DNA of 64,000 bases, from contig FO203512.1 of NCBI GenBank assembly GCA_000967895.1, positions 2,255,350-2,319,349 on the forward strand, read 5' to 3'. Each line of letters begins with the position of its first letter. Within the stretch, counting starts at the first letter, position 1. Positions 46,220 through 54,976 of this stretch are shown here, piece by piece. The DNA is from Oleispira antarctica RB-8 (GTDB lineage Bacteria; Pseudomonadota; Gammaproteobacteria; Pseudomonadales; Oceanobacteraceae). The position numbers and the translations under genes are program-made. The notes under the pieces are model-generated. The model saw only the letters and a list, made by a program, of their open reading frames with translations, was not told the origin of the DNA and made no database searches.

Positions 46220-46734
46220 GGCTGAACCTCCCGCGAGGCTTGCTCAATCACAAGGGCATCCCCTAAAGAAACTTCAGGAAATAAAACAGCATCAACTAAA
46301 GATGCGGCGACCACTGTTTCAAAAGTACGAGCTGTATCCATAATGGCGACCAACGTTTGATAATCAATCTCTGGCGTTGGCAATAAAACCACATCGTTTT
46401 TATCAGGAAAGCCTTTTTTAACTTTCTGTAAAACTTCAGATAACTTTTTATGATCTTGTTTTGTTTCGACGACCGGAATATCTCCAATTACACGAGATGC
46501 TCCCCCAGCGGCAACAACAACTTGCATTCCAGTTTTTCTAATAGTGACTTCAACTGATACATCTTCAGGATTTACATTCCCGACAGAATCCCCTAATGGC
46601 AATTTAAGATCAAGTACGGCCGTCTGCGCAAATACCATATTTAATAGCAGCACAGGAACCAAAATGATCATTAAATTCATGAAGGAAGTAATATCGAGAT
46701 CTGCCTCTGATTTCATTCTCTTATGGCGTCTCAT
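46216..46734 (-). CDS. Second ExbD/TolR-family protein, Asn in place of the channel Asp
   Basis: 172 residues with the ExbD layout: basic N-terminus, one helix (DITSFMNLMIILVPVLLL) and a periplasmic domain rich in Val. Aligned with the other ExbD copies, the position of the proton-binding Asp holds Asn20. It may therefore be a structural partner in a heteromeric stator, as with paired TolR-like proteins in myxobacterial AglRQS. It is 13 bases after the ExbB gene. Confidence 0.88.
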   Translation of the reverse strand: MRRHKRMKSEADLDITSFMNLMIILVPVLLLNMVFAQTAVLDLKLPLGDSVGNVNPEDVSVEVTIRKTGMQVVVAAGGASRVIGDIPVVETKQDHKKLSEVLQKVKKGFPDKNDVVLLPTPEIDYQTLVAIMDTARTFETVVAASLVDAVLFPEVSLGDALVIEQASREVQP

Positions 46735-46747
46735 TACAACGTCTCCA

Positions 46748-47389
46748 TTAACCTTCTTTGGTAGGGGTCGGCTTACGCTCAGTTACGATATTTAAAAACT
46801 TAACACCGGCCATCTCAATACTGTCAACAATTTCATTGGTTTTAGCTTGTAAAAAAGCATGACTCAGTAATAAAGGAATTGCGGCCATTAGACCAAATGC
46901 GGTGGTATTCATTGCTACAGAGATAGACTGAGATAGCAGTGTTGCTTTTTCGGCAGGTGCCGCATGAGCAACGGCGGTAAATGCAGCAATAAGACCCATA
47001 ATGGTACCCAATAATCCCATCAAGGTTGCGATATTGGCTAAAGTTGCAACATACTGCGTACGCTTTTCCAATTGAGGAATCGCTTCCATAACACCCTCTT
47101 CCATCGCTAGCTCGATATCTTCACGTCGGCCAGAAGGAATACGATTGATGCCTGCGGCAAAAATAATCGATATTTTAGCGACTGAAGCATTGGTATAATT
47201 TAATGCTGCGCGAAAATCACGCTTCTGCAACATGGGTAAAACATCTTCAAATGCCTGACGATTTGACGACTTTTCGCGCGTTAGAAAGATGAAGCGCTCA
47301 AGCGTCACTGCAAGACCAACGGCTAAAATAATTGCAATTGGGTACATAAAAGTGCCGCCTTCTTGAAAGAAGCGAATGATGGTATCCAT
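46748..47389 (-). CDS. ExbB/TolQ/AglR-family motor protein
   Basis: 213 residues from the ATG at 47389 (GGGGA upstream); the frame upstream to 47452 is unlikely to be used. Three helices are visible: TFMYPIAIILAVGLAVTLERFI, then IATLMGLLGTIMGLIAAF, and ISVAMNTTAFGLMAAIPLLL. It lies 130 bases after the small secreted protein gene, so an extra internal promoter is possible, though I see no convincing one. Confidence 0.9.
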   Translation of the reverse strand: MDTIIRFFQEGGTFMYPIAIILAVGLAVTLERFIFLTREKSSNRQAFEDVLPMLQKRDFRAALNYTNASVAKISIIFAAGINRIPSGRREDIELAMEEGVMEAIPQLEKRTQYVATLANIATLMGLLGTIMGLIAAFTAVAHAAPAEKATLLSQSISVAMNTTAFGLMAAIPLLLSHAFLQAKTNEIVDSIEMAGVKFLNIVTERKPTPTKEG

Positions 47390-47519
47390 TTGGTAATCCC
47401 CTATTTTTTTAGTTTTAGTTTTAAATATTTCATCGATGCGATCTTTTATCACACCGGAAATGAGGTATTAGAATGTTAACAAACATACTAATATAAAAGT
47501 TTGAATCAATAATGCTATT

Positions 47520-47810
47520 TTATTTATTTTTATTATCTAGCGATGAAAAGTTATATTCATTCTGAAAATAATTCAAATACTTAACTTCTCTTTTCATAAT
47601 CTGGCGACTAATAGGTTTTAGCCATTGTTTACGATAACTATTAACAGGAGCGAATAGTCGCCCTGCCCCAGGCGCAGGTTGCCAAGGCGTTACATACAAC
47701 ACACTAGGCTCTTCACTATTACCTTGAATAGAAATACCATCAAGTCGAATAACATCACCCGCAAACGCAGTAAATGGCAAAATAAGCAGAATAATCATAA
47801 TAATTTTCAT
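47520..47810 (-). CDS. Small secreted protein of the Agl/Glt-like cluster
   Basis: 96 residues with a clear signal peptide (MKIIMIILLILPFTAFA). The mature part is basic and includes VLYVTPWQPAPGAGR. I do not recognise a family. The start overlaps the preceding TPR lipoprotein stop (TAATG), so it belongs to the operon. Confidence 0.7.
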   Translation of the reverse strand: MKIIMIILLILPFTAFAGDVIRLDGISIQGNSEEPSVLYVTPWQPAPGAGRLFAPVNSYRKQWLKPISRQIMKREVKYLNYFQNEYNFSSLDNKNK

Positions 47811-48496
47811 TATTCTTCTCCCGCTAATTGCGGCGTAGAGTTGTTAGTTTCCGCTGACTTTTCAATATTGCCCGTCGGTTTTTGTTGATCTTCAGTCGGC
47901 ACTCTACGCTTCAAATCAACAACCCAAGATTTTACCGTTTCATCTTGCTGATCACCCTGAGCAACTAAATATCGCTGATAGTATGAGAGTGCGTTTACAT
48001 TATCATGCAAATACAAATCTGATAGCACTCCTAGATTATACAAGGTCATCACATCATTAGGATTGCATTCTAAAGCCGCTAGATACTGCTCTTTAGCACG
48101 TTTAAATTTCCCCAACTCCCGTAATACAATGCCTTTAAATGAAACGGCTTGGCAAAATTTTTCATCCTGCTGCAGAGCGGTATCGATGCTTACGAGAGCC
48201 TCCTCAAACTTTTCTTGCTTACTTTGGACGATGGCCAAATTAGACCAAGGTCCAGCAAAGTCTGGAAATCTTAATGTAATATCAAGCAGTAACTTTTCTG
48301 CATCCAAAAACTTCTCATCCTGCATTAGTACGAGTGCATCACCAAAATCTTGCTGCAATGCCAATGGAACCGGGCCTAATACGTCAACTTTAAGATCAAT
48401 AACTTCTGGTTTTGGAGTAAACACACTACAACCACTTAAGCTAACCACTGTGGCTAAAAAGCTTAGACGCACAACTTTAGCGAATAGCGTCAACAT
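47810..48496 (-). CDS. TPR lipoprotein of the Agl/Glt-like cluster
   Basis: 228 residues. The signal peptide ends in a lipobox (VSLSGC, Cys near 23), so the mature protein is membrane-anchored by lipid. Three to four tetratricopeptide repeats follow (FAGPWSNLAIVQSKQEKFEEALVS-like motifs at about 80-175). The ATG at 48496 lies inside the previous gene and follows AGGTGA. TPRs usually scaffold multi-protein complexes. Confidence 0.85.
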   Translation of the reverse strand: MLTLFAKVVRLSFLATVVSLSGCSVFTPKPEVIDLKVDVLGPVPLALQQDFGDALVLMQDEKFLDAEKLLLDITLRFPDFAGPWSNLAIVQSKQEKFEEALVSIDTALQQDEKFCQAVSFKGIVLRELGKFKRAKEQYLAALECNPNDVMTLYNLGVLSDLYLHDNVNALSYYQRYLVAQGDQQDETVKSWVVDLKRRVPTEDQQKPTGNIEKSAETNNSTPQLAGEE

Positions 48497-51302
48497 AACT
48501 CACCTGTTTTTCATATTTTGCATATTGAGCGGGCATCAACTCAGCTAAAGAACCATAACTTTTTTTCACCCATTGATCATACAATCCATCAAAGGTGCGA
48601 CCTGCATTTTTTTGATGAACTTCGATCGCTGCCTCTTCTAAAGGAAAGGCCTGATCTTCAAGTAAATAACCATACTCTTCAAGCGCTAACTCATCTAACC
48701 CAGCGGGGCGTTCTGAAGCCAATAAGCCACTGCCAAACTGCGAGTACAGTTCAGCAATTCGAAAAGTAGCTGAAGTCGTAAATTCGAGCACACCTATTTG
48801 TACTGCTTGTGTATATCGTTCCATAGCGGCTTTCATTCGCTTATTTTTTCTATTAATACTTTTATCTAGTGGCAGCGTAATTTTTACTTTCTCAAACTTT
48901 ATGCGTTCATTTTCAGCGAGTTCATACGCAGATTTAGCGGCTAAGTACTTTGATCGATCTGTTCTGTCTTCCCTTGCACCAAGATGCAACCAAACTATTT
49001 TATTCATCCAAAATAATCTTTTAGTATCATCCCCTTGCGCTAAATAAATAACATCCAGCTTATGATGCGCTTCAATAGCGGGATTAAAAGGTCTTTTGTA
49101 ATCATGAGCATAACGCTTGTACATAACCAACGCATTATCTAAGTCTTTGGCTTTTTCAAAATACTCCGCTGATTGAAATAAAGCGATTCGCGACTGCTCT
49201 TTATTACCACCTTGCTGCCATATTTTTTGTAACTCAAACGCGGCACTACGCCAGTTCTCTTGGCTTTCATAAGCGACGATCAACTTTGAAGGAATATCTT
49301 TCACCAAACGGTGATTTGGATAGGCCTTCCTAAAATCTAACAATACGGGTACGGCTTGCTCATATTTCTCAGCCGCCATTAATAATGTGGCCGCATCAAA
49401 CTCTGCACTGACTTTAATATCACTTTCAGGGACTAGCTTAGCAATACGAAGCCAATTTTTAACTGCTAATTCATTATCGCCCGAAGCCTTAGCCATTTCG
49501 CCTTGTTTATAAATAGAGGCGGCTAATTTTTCACGTAAATCATTGCGCGATTTCGATTTAATTTTGTCATAACTAAGAGCTTCTTTAATAGCCTGCTCTG
49601 CTTCCACAAACTGCTCTAAATAAAAGCTTGAATGACTTCTTACCAAGGATGCTCCATAACGGTGACGAGCAGACAAATTACCTTCAGATTCCCAAGCAAG
49701 GTTTGCCGTCACCAAGGCTTGCTCGTAATATTGACCGGCCAATAGCATCTCAGCAGTATTCACCAATACCTGTCCTCGACGCTCATCTTTCGGGAATTCC
49801 TGAACAAAACGCATCGCACTGGCGACCGTTAACTGTCGCCAAATAAGTTTATCCGCTTTTTTAGGCTTGTGTTTGCTGTACGTTAAAATAGCAGCATAAC
49901 CAGATTCAGCCGCTTTCTCGTAGTCAGGGTATTGGTAAGCCACGATTTCGTAGTGATCTTTAGCTAATGGATACTGCTTTGTTTGATAGGCCACTTCTGC
50001 CAATAAAAAATGCGCCTTCGCGGTATCTTCAGCATCAGGGAAACTTCGAATGTATTCACCATACCAGCCAATCGCTTCTTGCAGACGCTCTTTCTTTTCT
50101 TTGCCATTTTTAATCCGCTGACCCCAAGCATGATTAAAACGAGCAAGGTCCCAAATATAAGTTGATAGTGCTGGCTTTATCGTTTCTTGAACCGCTAGAG
50201 TATGATTTTCCCAGTACTCACCACCGACCCCAAACGTTTCGACAAATATTTTTTTATGCTTACGCAATAACGTGGGGTAACGTGCTTTTGTATAGCCTTC
50301 AACAACACGCTGGTAAAATACAGGGGACAGCACATCTTGAGGATAACGATTAATAAAAGCCCTTAACGTTGACGCGCCACTTTTATAATATTTTTTATTA
50401 TAGTACTGGCTGGCTAACGTTTCATAAATTCGATGTTCATAATGACGGCGGCCAATACCTGCATAAAACTGGTTTATGTTTTCCCAATCCCCTTGATAAT
50501 CAAAAGTAATTGCCATAATGCGCAAAATATCTTTTAACATACTTTGCTGACCAATTGAGGCTAAAGTAATAGTTTCTTCGGTAGGAAATTCAAAATCTAA
50601 AACAGAAGTAAAAGACAACAATGATTCATCATAACGGTTCTGTTTAAATTGAGACCAACCCACCAAATACATCGCATTTAGATAATATTTATTACCTTCA
50701 GAGCCACGTATTATTAAGCGTTGGTAGGAACTTTCAGCTAAATCATAAACACCATTTGCATAATAGATATCCCCCAATCGAAAAAGAGATTCTAGGTAAT
50801 AGTCAGAACGCGGATATAATTCTGTTAATTGCTCAAGGACTCGAATAGTTTCAAAAGGCTCGCCTGCTAATGAATAAGCTTTTGCAAGTTGATACAAGGC
50901 TAGATCGTTATCGTTTCGATCTGGATATTTCGCTAATAATTTTTCATAATCAGCAATAGATTCTCGACCTGCATCCAACTCAAAAACTTTAGCGCTGGCT
51001 TCATCAGATTGATCACCTCCCTCCAAAATAAATTCATCTTTTTGCAATCGCAAATTGGCAATTCTATGATGGGTCCTTATTCTTAGTTCTTCATCCGTCG
51101 AAACTTCTAAATAAGCTCGGTACTTCTCCATCACCTCATCATGATCAATGTCTATATTTTCATTGCCCATTAAGCGAAGAGCAGCCGGTGATAAGTTACC
51201 CAGTGTTTGCTGGCTCAACTGCTCTTGTTCAGTAAGAGGCTCTAATACGCTACAACCTGATAATAACGCGATGGTCAAAACAGCACATAATAACTTTTTC
51301 AT
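48477..51302 (-). CDS. Large TPR-rich lipoprotein of the Agl/Glt-like cluster
   Basis: 941 residues. Lipobox LLSGC (Cys near 17) after a short signal peptide. Most of the length is tandem TPR-like helical repeats, e.g. DYEKLLAKYPDRNDNDLALY, ALVMYKRYAHDYKRPFNPA. The architecture resembles AglT/GltE- and AgmU-type scaffolds of the myxobacterial gliding machine, but I cannot assign orthology. It starts at the stop of the upstream TPR gene (TAATG) and overlaps the next by 20 bases. Confidence 0.82.
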   Translation of the reverse strand: MKKLLCAVLTIALLSGCSVLEPLTEQEQLSQQTLGNLSPAALRLMGNENIDIDHDEVMEKYRAYLEVSTDEELRIRTHHRIANLRLQKDEFILEGGDQSDEASAKVFELDAGRESIADYEKLLAKYPDRNDNDLALYQLAKAYSLAGEPFETIRVLEQLTELYPRSDYYLESLFRLGDIYYANGVYDLAESSYQRLIIRGSEGNKYYLNAMYLVGWSQFKQNRYDESLLSFTSVLDFEFPTEETITLASIGQQSMLKDILRIMAITFDYQGDWENINQFYAGIGRRHYEHRIYETLASQYYNKKYYKSGASTLRAFINRYPQDVLSPVFYQRVVEGYTKARYPTLLRKHKKIFVETFGVGGEYWENHTLAVQETIKPALSTYIWDLARFNHAWGQRIKNGKEKKERLQEAIGWYGEYIRSFPDAEDTAKAHFLLAEVAYQTKQYPLAKDHYEIVAYQYPDYEKAAESGYAAILTYSKHKPKKADKLIWRQLTVASAMRFVQEFPKDERRGQVLVNTAEMLLAGQYYEQALVTANLAWESEGNLSARHRYGASLVRSHSSFYLEQFVEAEQAIKEALSYDKIKSKSRNDLREKLAASIYKQGEMAKASGDNELAVKNWLRIAKLVPESDIKVSAEFDAATLLMAAEKYEQAVPVLLDFRKAYPNHRLVKDIPSKLIVAYESQENWRSAAFELQKIWQQGGNKEQSRIALFQSAEYFEKAKDLDNALVMYKRYAHDYKRPFNPAIEAHHKLDVIYLAQGDDTKRLFWMNKIVWLHLGAREDRTDRSKYLAAKSAYELAENERIKFEKVKITLPLDKSINRKNKRMKAAMERYTQAVQIGVLEFTTSATFRIAELYSQFGSGLLASERPAGLDELALEEYGYLLEDQAFPLEEAAIEVHQKNAGRTFDGLYDQWVKKSYGSLAELMPAQYAKYEKQVSYVDAIR

Positions 51303-53173
51303 TATTGCTGTTCCTCTTCACTCAACTCACCAAAAGCAACGTGACGCTGTAGTGCTTCATCGTATAACCGGGCTATCGATAAACGTGATTGAGACAGGTA
51401 GTCATTTATCCGGTCAATCTGGGCATTTAAATATTGCGTTGAACTGACGAGTAAAGCCGCTTTACTTTCTGTTTTAGCGTCTTCTGCTGATGCTTTTAAG
51501 GCATTAACGTTTGCCAGAACCATCAATATTTTATCTTTCATTCCTACCCAAGCAGAAGGAGACCATTTATGCGCAAGGCGCGTTTCAAGTAACATCGTAT
51601 CCGCTGTTCTTATCAATCGCTCCATAGCACCCAACTGTTTTTTAAGGCCCCACTGTTTATGCACTTTTTGTGCACTCATTTGCCATAAAAAAACACCCTT
51701 AACCCGGTTCCAGCGTTGCTGATACATCTCTACATTACGACTGGCCTTATTAATAAGATTAAGCCTTTCAATTCCTTTTGCTGAGCGTGCTAACAAATTT
51801 ATGTTCTTAGCTTCGTGATCATTCGGTAAGGCAAGCAGATCATTATTTGATTGATTAAGCTGATCTTGCATTTGCTTTAGCTCATTCTTTACTGTGCTCA
51901 GTTGCACACTAGATTGCTCTAACATGGCCGACGCGTTCAGCGCCTTAAACGTTTGCTCTCGTTTACTTACCAGCGTTAGCCATAATTTCAAACTGTTTTC
52001 TTTTTCATTTAAATAATTGGTTAACAGCAATAAATCACGATATTCAGTCATTTGATTCACCAATTTATTATTGGTGACTAATTGCTGTAAGACCGCGGCA
52101 GTATCGTTTAAAGGTAATGTTGTTTCAATATTTGCCTGCCAACCCCAGCCTTGATCATCTTGCTTATAAATCCAATCTTCAAGCCAGGGGTTATCAACCA
52201 AACCTTCATTCATTTGAATGAGTAAAGACTTCATGGACAGCAACCGTTTTTCTGTCTCTTCATACACATTTAACGCCTGAGTACTGGCATACATAAGTTC
52301 CAATACATGAGGAACACCCAGCATAGATTCCATTACTTCAGGGTTGAATTGATTAAATCGAACCTGTAATTCCCGCCAAGGCTGTAATGCAGCTTCATAC
52401 TGACCTTGCTCAACTTTTGCCCAACCATATTGCAAAAGCGCAACAGGCGTATAGGGACCAGCAAGACTAATACGTTTTAAATGCTTTTCAGCAGAGCGAT
52501 ATTTACCCGTTTGTAAAAAGTGCAACGCAGAAATTAGATGTATTCGATCGCGTAAGTCATGACCTTCTTGAGTTTCTGGTAGATAAAAAGTCGCATCTTC
52601 CATGAGTAGCGCTGTACTTTGTCCGCTATTATTCCCATTAAACATCGATAAGATAAGATTATGTCGAGCGAATCCCGTCCAAATACTGCTTCGCGGCATG
52701 TCACTAATCATGGTAAGTGCTTTCTTATGCTCTCCAAACTCGATCAATGACGCTGCTTTCATGAATTGAGCTTCCGCTACTGTTTCTAATGTTAACTGAG
52801 CGAAATCGATATTTTTAATACTGTAAAGTGCTGACTCATATTGCCCCAACTCAAACCAGCGACGCGCTAAGAAAAACCATGTTTGAGAGGAAACCGTACG
52901 GCCTGTTTTCTGTATCTCAGTAAAAATTGATTGCGCCTGTTCGTGCAAACCTAATGACAGTAACATGGCAGCTTCCATGACATCTGCCTCGTCAGCAATA
53001 GCACCTTCTTTGGAACGTAATAGCTTCAGCTGATTCATCGCACTGGGAAAATCACCCGTGAGATAATGATAATAATATTCACCTTTTTGAAGGCGCAATA
53101 TTTCCTGCTCATTGCTTTGAGCATAAGAAAAAGTCGCGCTAAATAATAAAAAAGCTATCAACAATAATTTCAT
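51302..53173 (-). CDS. Secreted TPR/coiled-coil protein of the Agl/Glt-like cluster
   Basis: 623 residues with a Sec signal peptide (LLLIAFLLFSATFSYA). TPR-like repeats fill residues 25-290, followed by a long alpha-helical part (about 400-600) with coiled-coil character (ELKQMQDQLNQSNNDLLALP). No lipobox, so periplasmic. It is four bases downstream of the small secreted protein gene and coupled to the large lipoprotein. Confidence 0.8.
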   Translation of the reverse strand: MKLLLIAFLLFSATFSYAQSNEQEILRLQKGEYYYHYLTGDFPSAMNQLKLLRSKEGAIADEADVMEAAMLLSLGLHEQAQSIFTEIQKTGRTVSSQTWFFLARRWFELGQYESALYSIKNIDFAQLTLETVAEAQFMKAASLIEFGEHKKALTMISDMPRSSIWTGFARHNLILSMFNGNNSGQSTALLMEDATFYLPETQEGHDLRDRIHLISALHFLQTGKYRSAEKHLKRISLAGPYTPVALLQYGWAKVEQGQYEAALQPWRELQVRFNQFNPEVMESMLGVPHVLELMYASTQALNVYEETEKRLLSMKSLLIQMNEGLVDNPWLEDWIYKQDDQGWGWQANIETTLPLNDTAAVLQQLVTNNKLVNQMTEYRDLLLLTNYLNEKENSLKLWLTLVSKREQTFKALNASAMLEQSSVQLSTVKNELKQMQDQLNQSNNDLLALPNDHEAKNINLLARSAKGIERLNLINKASRNVEMYQQRWNRVKGVFLWQMSAQKVHKQWGLKKQLGAMERLIRTADTMLLETRLAHKWSPSAWVGMKDKILMVLANVNALKASAEDAKTESKAALLVSSTQYLNAQIDRINDYLSQSRLSIARLYDEALQRHVAFGELSEEEQQ

Positions 53174-53177
53174 ATAT

Positions 53178-53726
53178 TTACCACTGACTAATCAGCAGTT
53201 CTGCATTTTGCATTTCTTTATTATCTTGTACTTTCAATTCGATATACAAAGGCTGATCAAGTTTTTCTATTTTTGCCTCTATAACAAGTTCACGATTTTT
53301 CCCATACTTGTCCACGCCTTTAGCAATGGCTTTAATCGCATGTAAACCAGGCCCTAAATTAAGGTTACTTAGAGGCTGCACTGCGCCTTCCCGTAATGCA
53401 CTTATTTGGCGCTTAGTATATAAATATTGGATCGGCTGCTTGTCATCGACCGTTATATTAATTGAATAAGGCTCGAAAAATTCGCCGTATGCCAGCGAGA
53501 AAAACACAGCGGCCCGGGTTGTTGCAGGACTCAGCAATTCTTCTTCCAGCTGATATAAATCTCTATTTAGATCCAATACCGATTGTTTAATCGCCGTTGC
53601 CTTAATACTCAACTGACTTGCTTGCGCCGATGCTTTTTGTGCATTCATCACATCGGCTTCTTGTACAGGTTGTGCGACGCTGGTCATTGATATTAAAGAT
53701 AACAATACTAAATAGGTAAAACGCAT
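53178..53726 (-). CDS. Small periplasmic protein of the Agl/Glt-like cluster
   Basis: The ATG at 53726 gives 182 residues with a signal peptide (FTYLVLLSLISMTSVA). A helical stretch precedes a beta-rich domain (YSINITVDDKQPIQYLYT, LYIELKVQDNKEMQNAEL). No recognised family. An upstream ATG at 53753 overlaps the thioredoxin-fold gene. Confidence 0.72.
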   Translation of the reverse strand: MRFTYLVLLSLISMTSVAQPVQEADVMNAQKASAQASQLSIKATAIKQSVLDLNRDLYQLEEELLSPATTRAAVFFSLAYGEFFEPYSINITVDDKQPIQYLYTKRQISALREGAVQPLSNLNLGPGLHAIKAIAKGVDKYGKNRELVIEAKIEKLDQPLYIELKVQDNKEMQNAELLISQW

Positions 53727-53740
53727 TTTTTGTAACCTTC

Positions 53741-54229
53741 TTACTGAAACCATTCTTTGTTATTAAGCCAAAGCTTTAATTCGTTTGATACTTCAAGCTT
53801 GCGATCATTGACACTGTCCGTAACGAGGTAATCTAAAACGCCATCCGGTGAAATAAACATCACGGCCGGAGCAGATTTAAACCACCAAGCTTCTGAATTC
53901 GAAGCCTGATATTCCAATACGGGCAAACGTGACCATGGTGCGGTGTAATCAGTTTGTTTACGCCATAAAAACCACGTCTGAAGCCCTTCTACCGCCAAGC
54001 TTTCTGCGAGGTACTGTAAATCGATCAATGTTTCTTCGCATTGGTCGCATGCATCCAACCAAACGAGCATCACGGGCTTACCAATTTGTTCAGATAGACG
54101 CTGCGGTGCCCCATTACTACTGGGCATGACAAAATCCGGAACATGGTCGCCAACCTCTAATGCTTCCGCAAACGGAAAGATGCAAACAATCATTAAAAAT
54201 ATTTTATAAATAGGGTTAAGTATTCGCAT
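53741..54229 (-). CDS. TlpA-like secreted thioredoxin-fold protein
   Basis: 162 residues: signal peptide (FLMIVCIFPFAEA), then the redoxin start VGDHVPDFVMPSSNGAPQRL, the CxxC active site as DACDQCEE near residue 58-61, and the cis-Pro loop SAPAVMFISPDGVL. It is likely a periplasmic thiol oxidoreductase. First gene of the ten-gene cluster; a thiol role for the downstream proteins is not obvious because they have few Cys. Confidence 0.83.
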   Translation of the reverse strand: MRILNPIYKIFLMIVCIFPFAEALEVGDHVPDFVMPSSNGAPQRLSEQIGKPVMLVWLDACDQCEETLIDLQYLAESLAVEGLQTWFLWRKQTDYTAPWSRLPVLEYQASNSEAWWFKSAPAVMFISPDGVLDYLVTDSVNDRKLEVSNELKLWLNNKEWFQ

Positions 54230-54283
54230 CTCTTATCGAAGCCTGTCTGTTGCAAAGTTCATCATTAATTCGAGGCTTCACCA

Positions 54284-54592
54284 TTAGAATGCAGCATAAT
54301 TTTTATGATTAGATAACTGCCAATTCATAGCAACCGCAGTAACATCATCCGAAGTTAAGTCGATCACCTTCTCGATGTGACTTAAGACAAGATCACGTTT
54401 CAGTACACTATAACCTGCTCCTATCGACCAATCTATGGCTGATTCAGTCGCTTTTGGCGTTATTTGCCATTCATTAAGGTCACAATCAGCCGCAGAGTAG
54501 CATTTCCCACAAATAAGATAACTGGCCCAAATGCCGACTTTACCACTGCTATCTTGCTCAGTTGGTAAACTGTGACCCAGTTCTATTCTCAT
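54284..54592 (-). CDS. Unknown small protein
   Basis: The ATG at 54592 gives 102 residues beginning MRIELGHSLPTEQDSSGKVG; a longer frame starts at 54625. It has no signal peptide and contains three Cys (CGKCYSAADC). I do not recognise it. It lies 54 bases upstream of the TlpA-like gene on the same strand and might share its transcript. Confidence 0.5.
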   Translation of the reverse strand: MRIELGHSLPTEQDSSGKVGIWASYLICGKCYSAADCDLNEWQITPKATESAIDWSIGAGYSVLKRDLVLSHIEKVIDLTSDDVTAVAMNWQLSNHKNYAAF

Positions 54593-54926
54593 ATCATTGA
54601 TTTCCAAATAAATAAGAGTAAGCATTACAAGAAGGAATCGAGGGCACGGGGCTAACTTTAGAGTTTTTTATAATAGAAAATGAATTAATAGCGAACTTCA
54701 CACGTAGAAATGGCGTCGTCAACCGTTCTTGCACGACAAGAAATAGGGAGGGAATGATATTATTTAGAACAGACAACCCTAGCGTCATACTCCACACGGG
54801 TTGAAATTTTAAGCTTCGCATTTTGCGCTAGCCTTTATTTTAATTATATTTATTAGTTATATTATCATCCTTAATAATTGGTATTAGTTTACCTGTCAAA
54901 GCAAATAATTCCAGTTCTTTTGCCTT

Positions 54927-54955
54927 AGTGCATCCATCTAATTAACGGATGCACT
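54927..54955. other. Hairpin downstream of the VWA gene
   Basis: A perfect 9-base stem AGTGCATCC / GGATGCACT with an 11-base loop, 22 bases after the VWA gene end on the minus strand. There is no T-run on that strand, so terminator function is uncertain. The gap 54593-54976 is AT-rich; a 75-codon open frame in it (54594-54821, minus) has a weak coding look. Confidence 0.45.
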
Positions 54956-54976
54956 TTTAAATACTCTCAAATTCAG

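Noticed and set aside
54594-54821. 75-codon minus-strand frame
   Set aside because: No signal, no family and no clear ribosome site; kept only as a note on the gap.
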